Below, in pieces: positions 22,183 to 22,192 of a stretch of DNA of 22,192 nt. Both the position numbers and the translations under genes were made by a program. Within the stretch, counting starts at the first letter, position 1; each line of letters opens with the position of its first letter. The notes under the pieces were generated by a model. The model did not search any database, was not told the origin of the DNA, and saw only the letters and a program-made list of their open reading frames with translations. The stretch comes from Trachelipus rathkii (Eukaryota; Arthropoda; Malacostraca; Isopoda; Trachelipodidae): positions 1 through 22,192 of the forward strand of contig JABUQX010103714.1 in assembly GCA_015478945.1 (NCBI GenBank). The letters run 5' to 3'.

Positions 22183-22192
22183 AGTTTTAAGG

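Overview
This window looks like AT-rich, repeat-dominated DNA from an animal nuclear genome. An invertebrate, most likely an arthropod, fits best. The reasons are the low GC content, the many TA, TTA, GA and TG simple repeats, the mix of decayed transposable elements (a non-LTR retrotransposon, two hAT transposases and an RT relic), and a small cluster of TTAGG-like units, the common arthropod telomere repeat. Nothing is organised in a bacterial way: there are no operons, Shine-Dalgarno-spaced genes, CRISPR arrays or rRNA. I found no complete, intact host gene.

Bases 1-16060 are mostly simple-sequence AT blocks separated by 200-3000 base stretches of more mixed but unrecognised sequence. Landmarks here are a TTAGG-like cluster (about 1347-1425), a 1.1 kb strongly purine-rich block (about 3721-4820), a possible exon on the minus strand (about 5453-5664), several short inverted repeats (6369-6833), a weak LINE-like relic (8098-8280), a possible hAT terminal sequence (8513-8586), a TG-rich tract (9105-9240), a 42-base hairpin (13552-13593) and a possible plus-strand exon with good splice signals (13805-13987).

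Bases 16220-22192 are a graveyard of nested transposable elements and hold the only firm protein homologies. A minus-strand RT relic (about 16216-16390) is interrupted by, or abuts, a nearly full-length 3.3 kb LINE on the plus strand (about 16378-19653). That LINE has recognisable endonuclease, reverse transcriptase and C-terminal regions, and is broken by stop codons, frameshifts and a small deletion. A 15/16 direct repeat at 16362-16377 and 19654-19669 is a candidate target-site duplication. Right of the LINE lie two different hAT transposase relics in opposite orientation that meet near 20300: a ZMYM/THAP0-like type on the minus strand (20026-20300) and a second type on the plus strand (20291-21020). 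A 390-base TTA microsatellite follows. Near the end is a dense GTAACG cluster (21984-22105) resembling the subterminal repeats of hAT elements.

No gene here appears functional. The elements relate to each other by insertion history, not by a shared pathway. I see no convincing new system; the most informative features are the nested insertion and the hAT-hAT junction.
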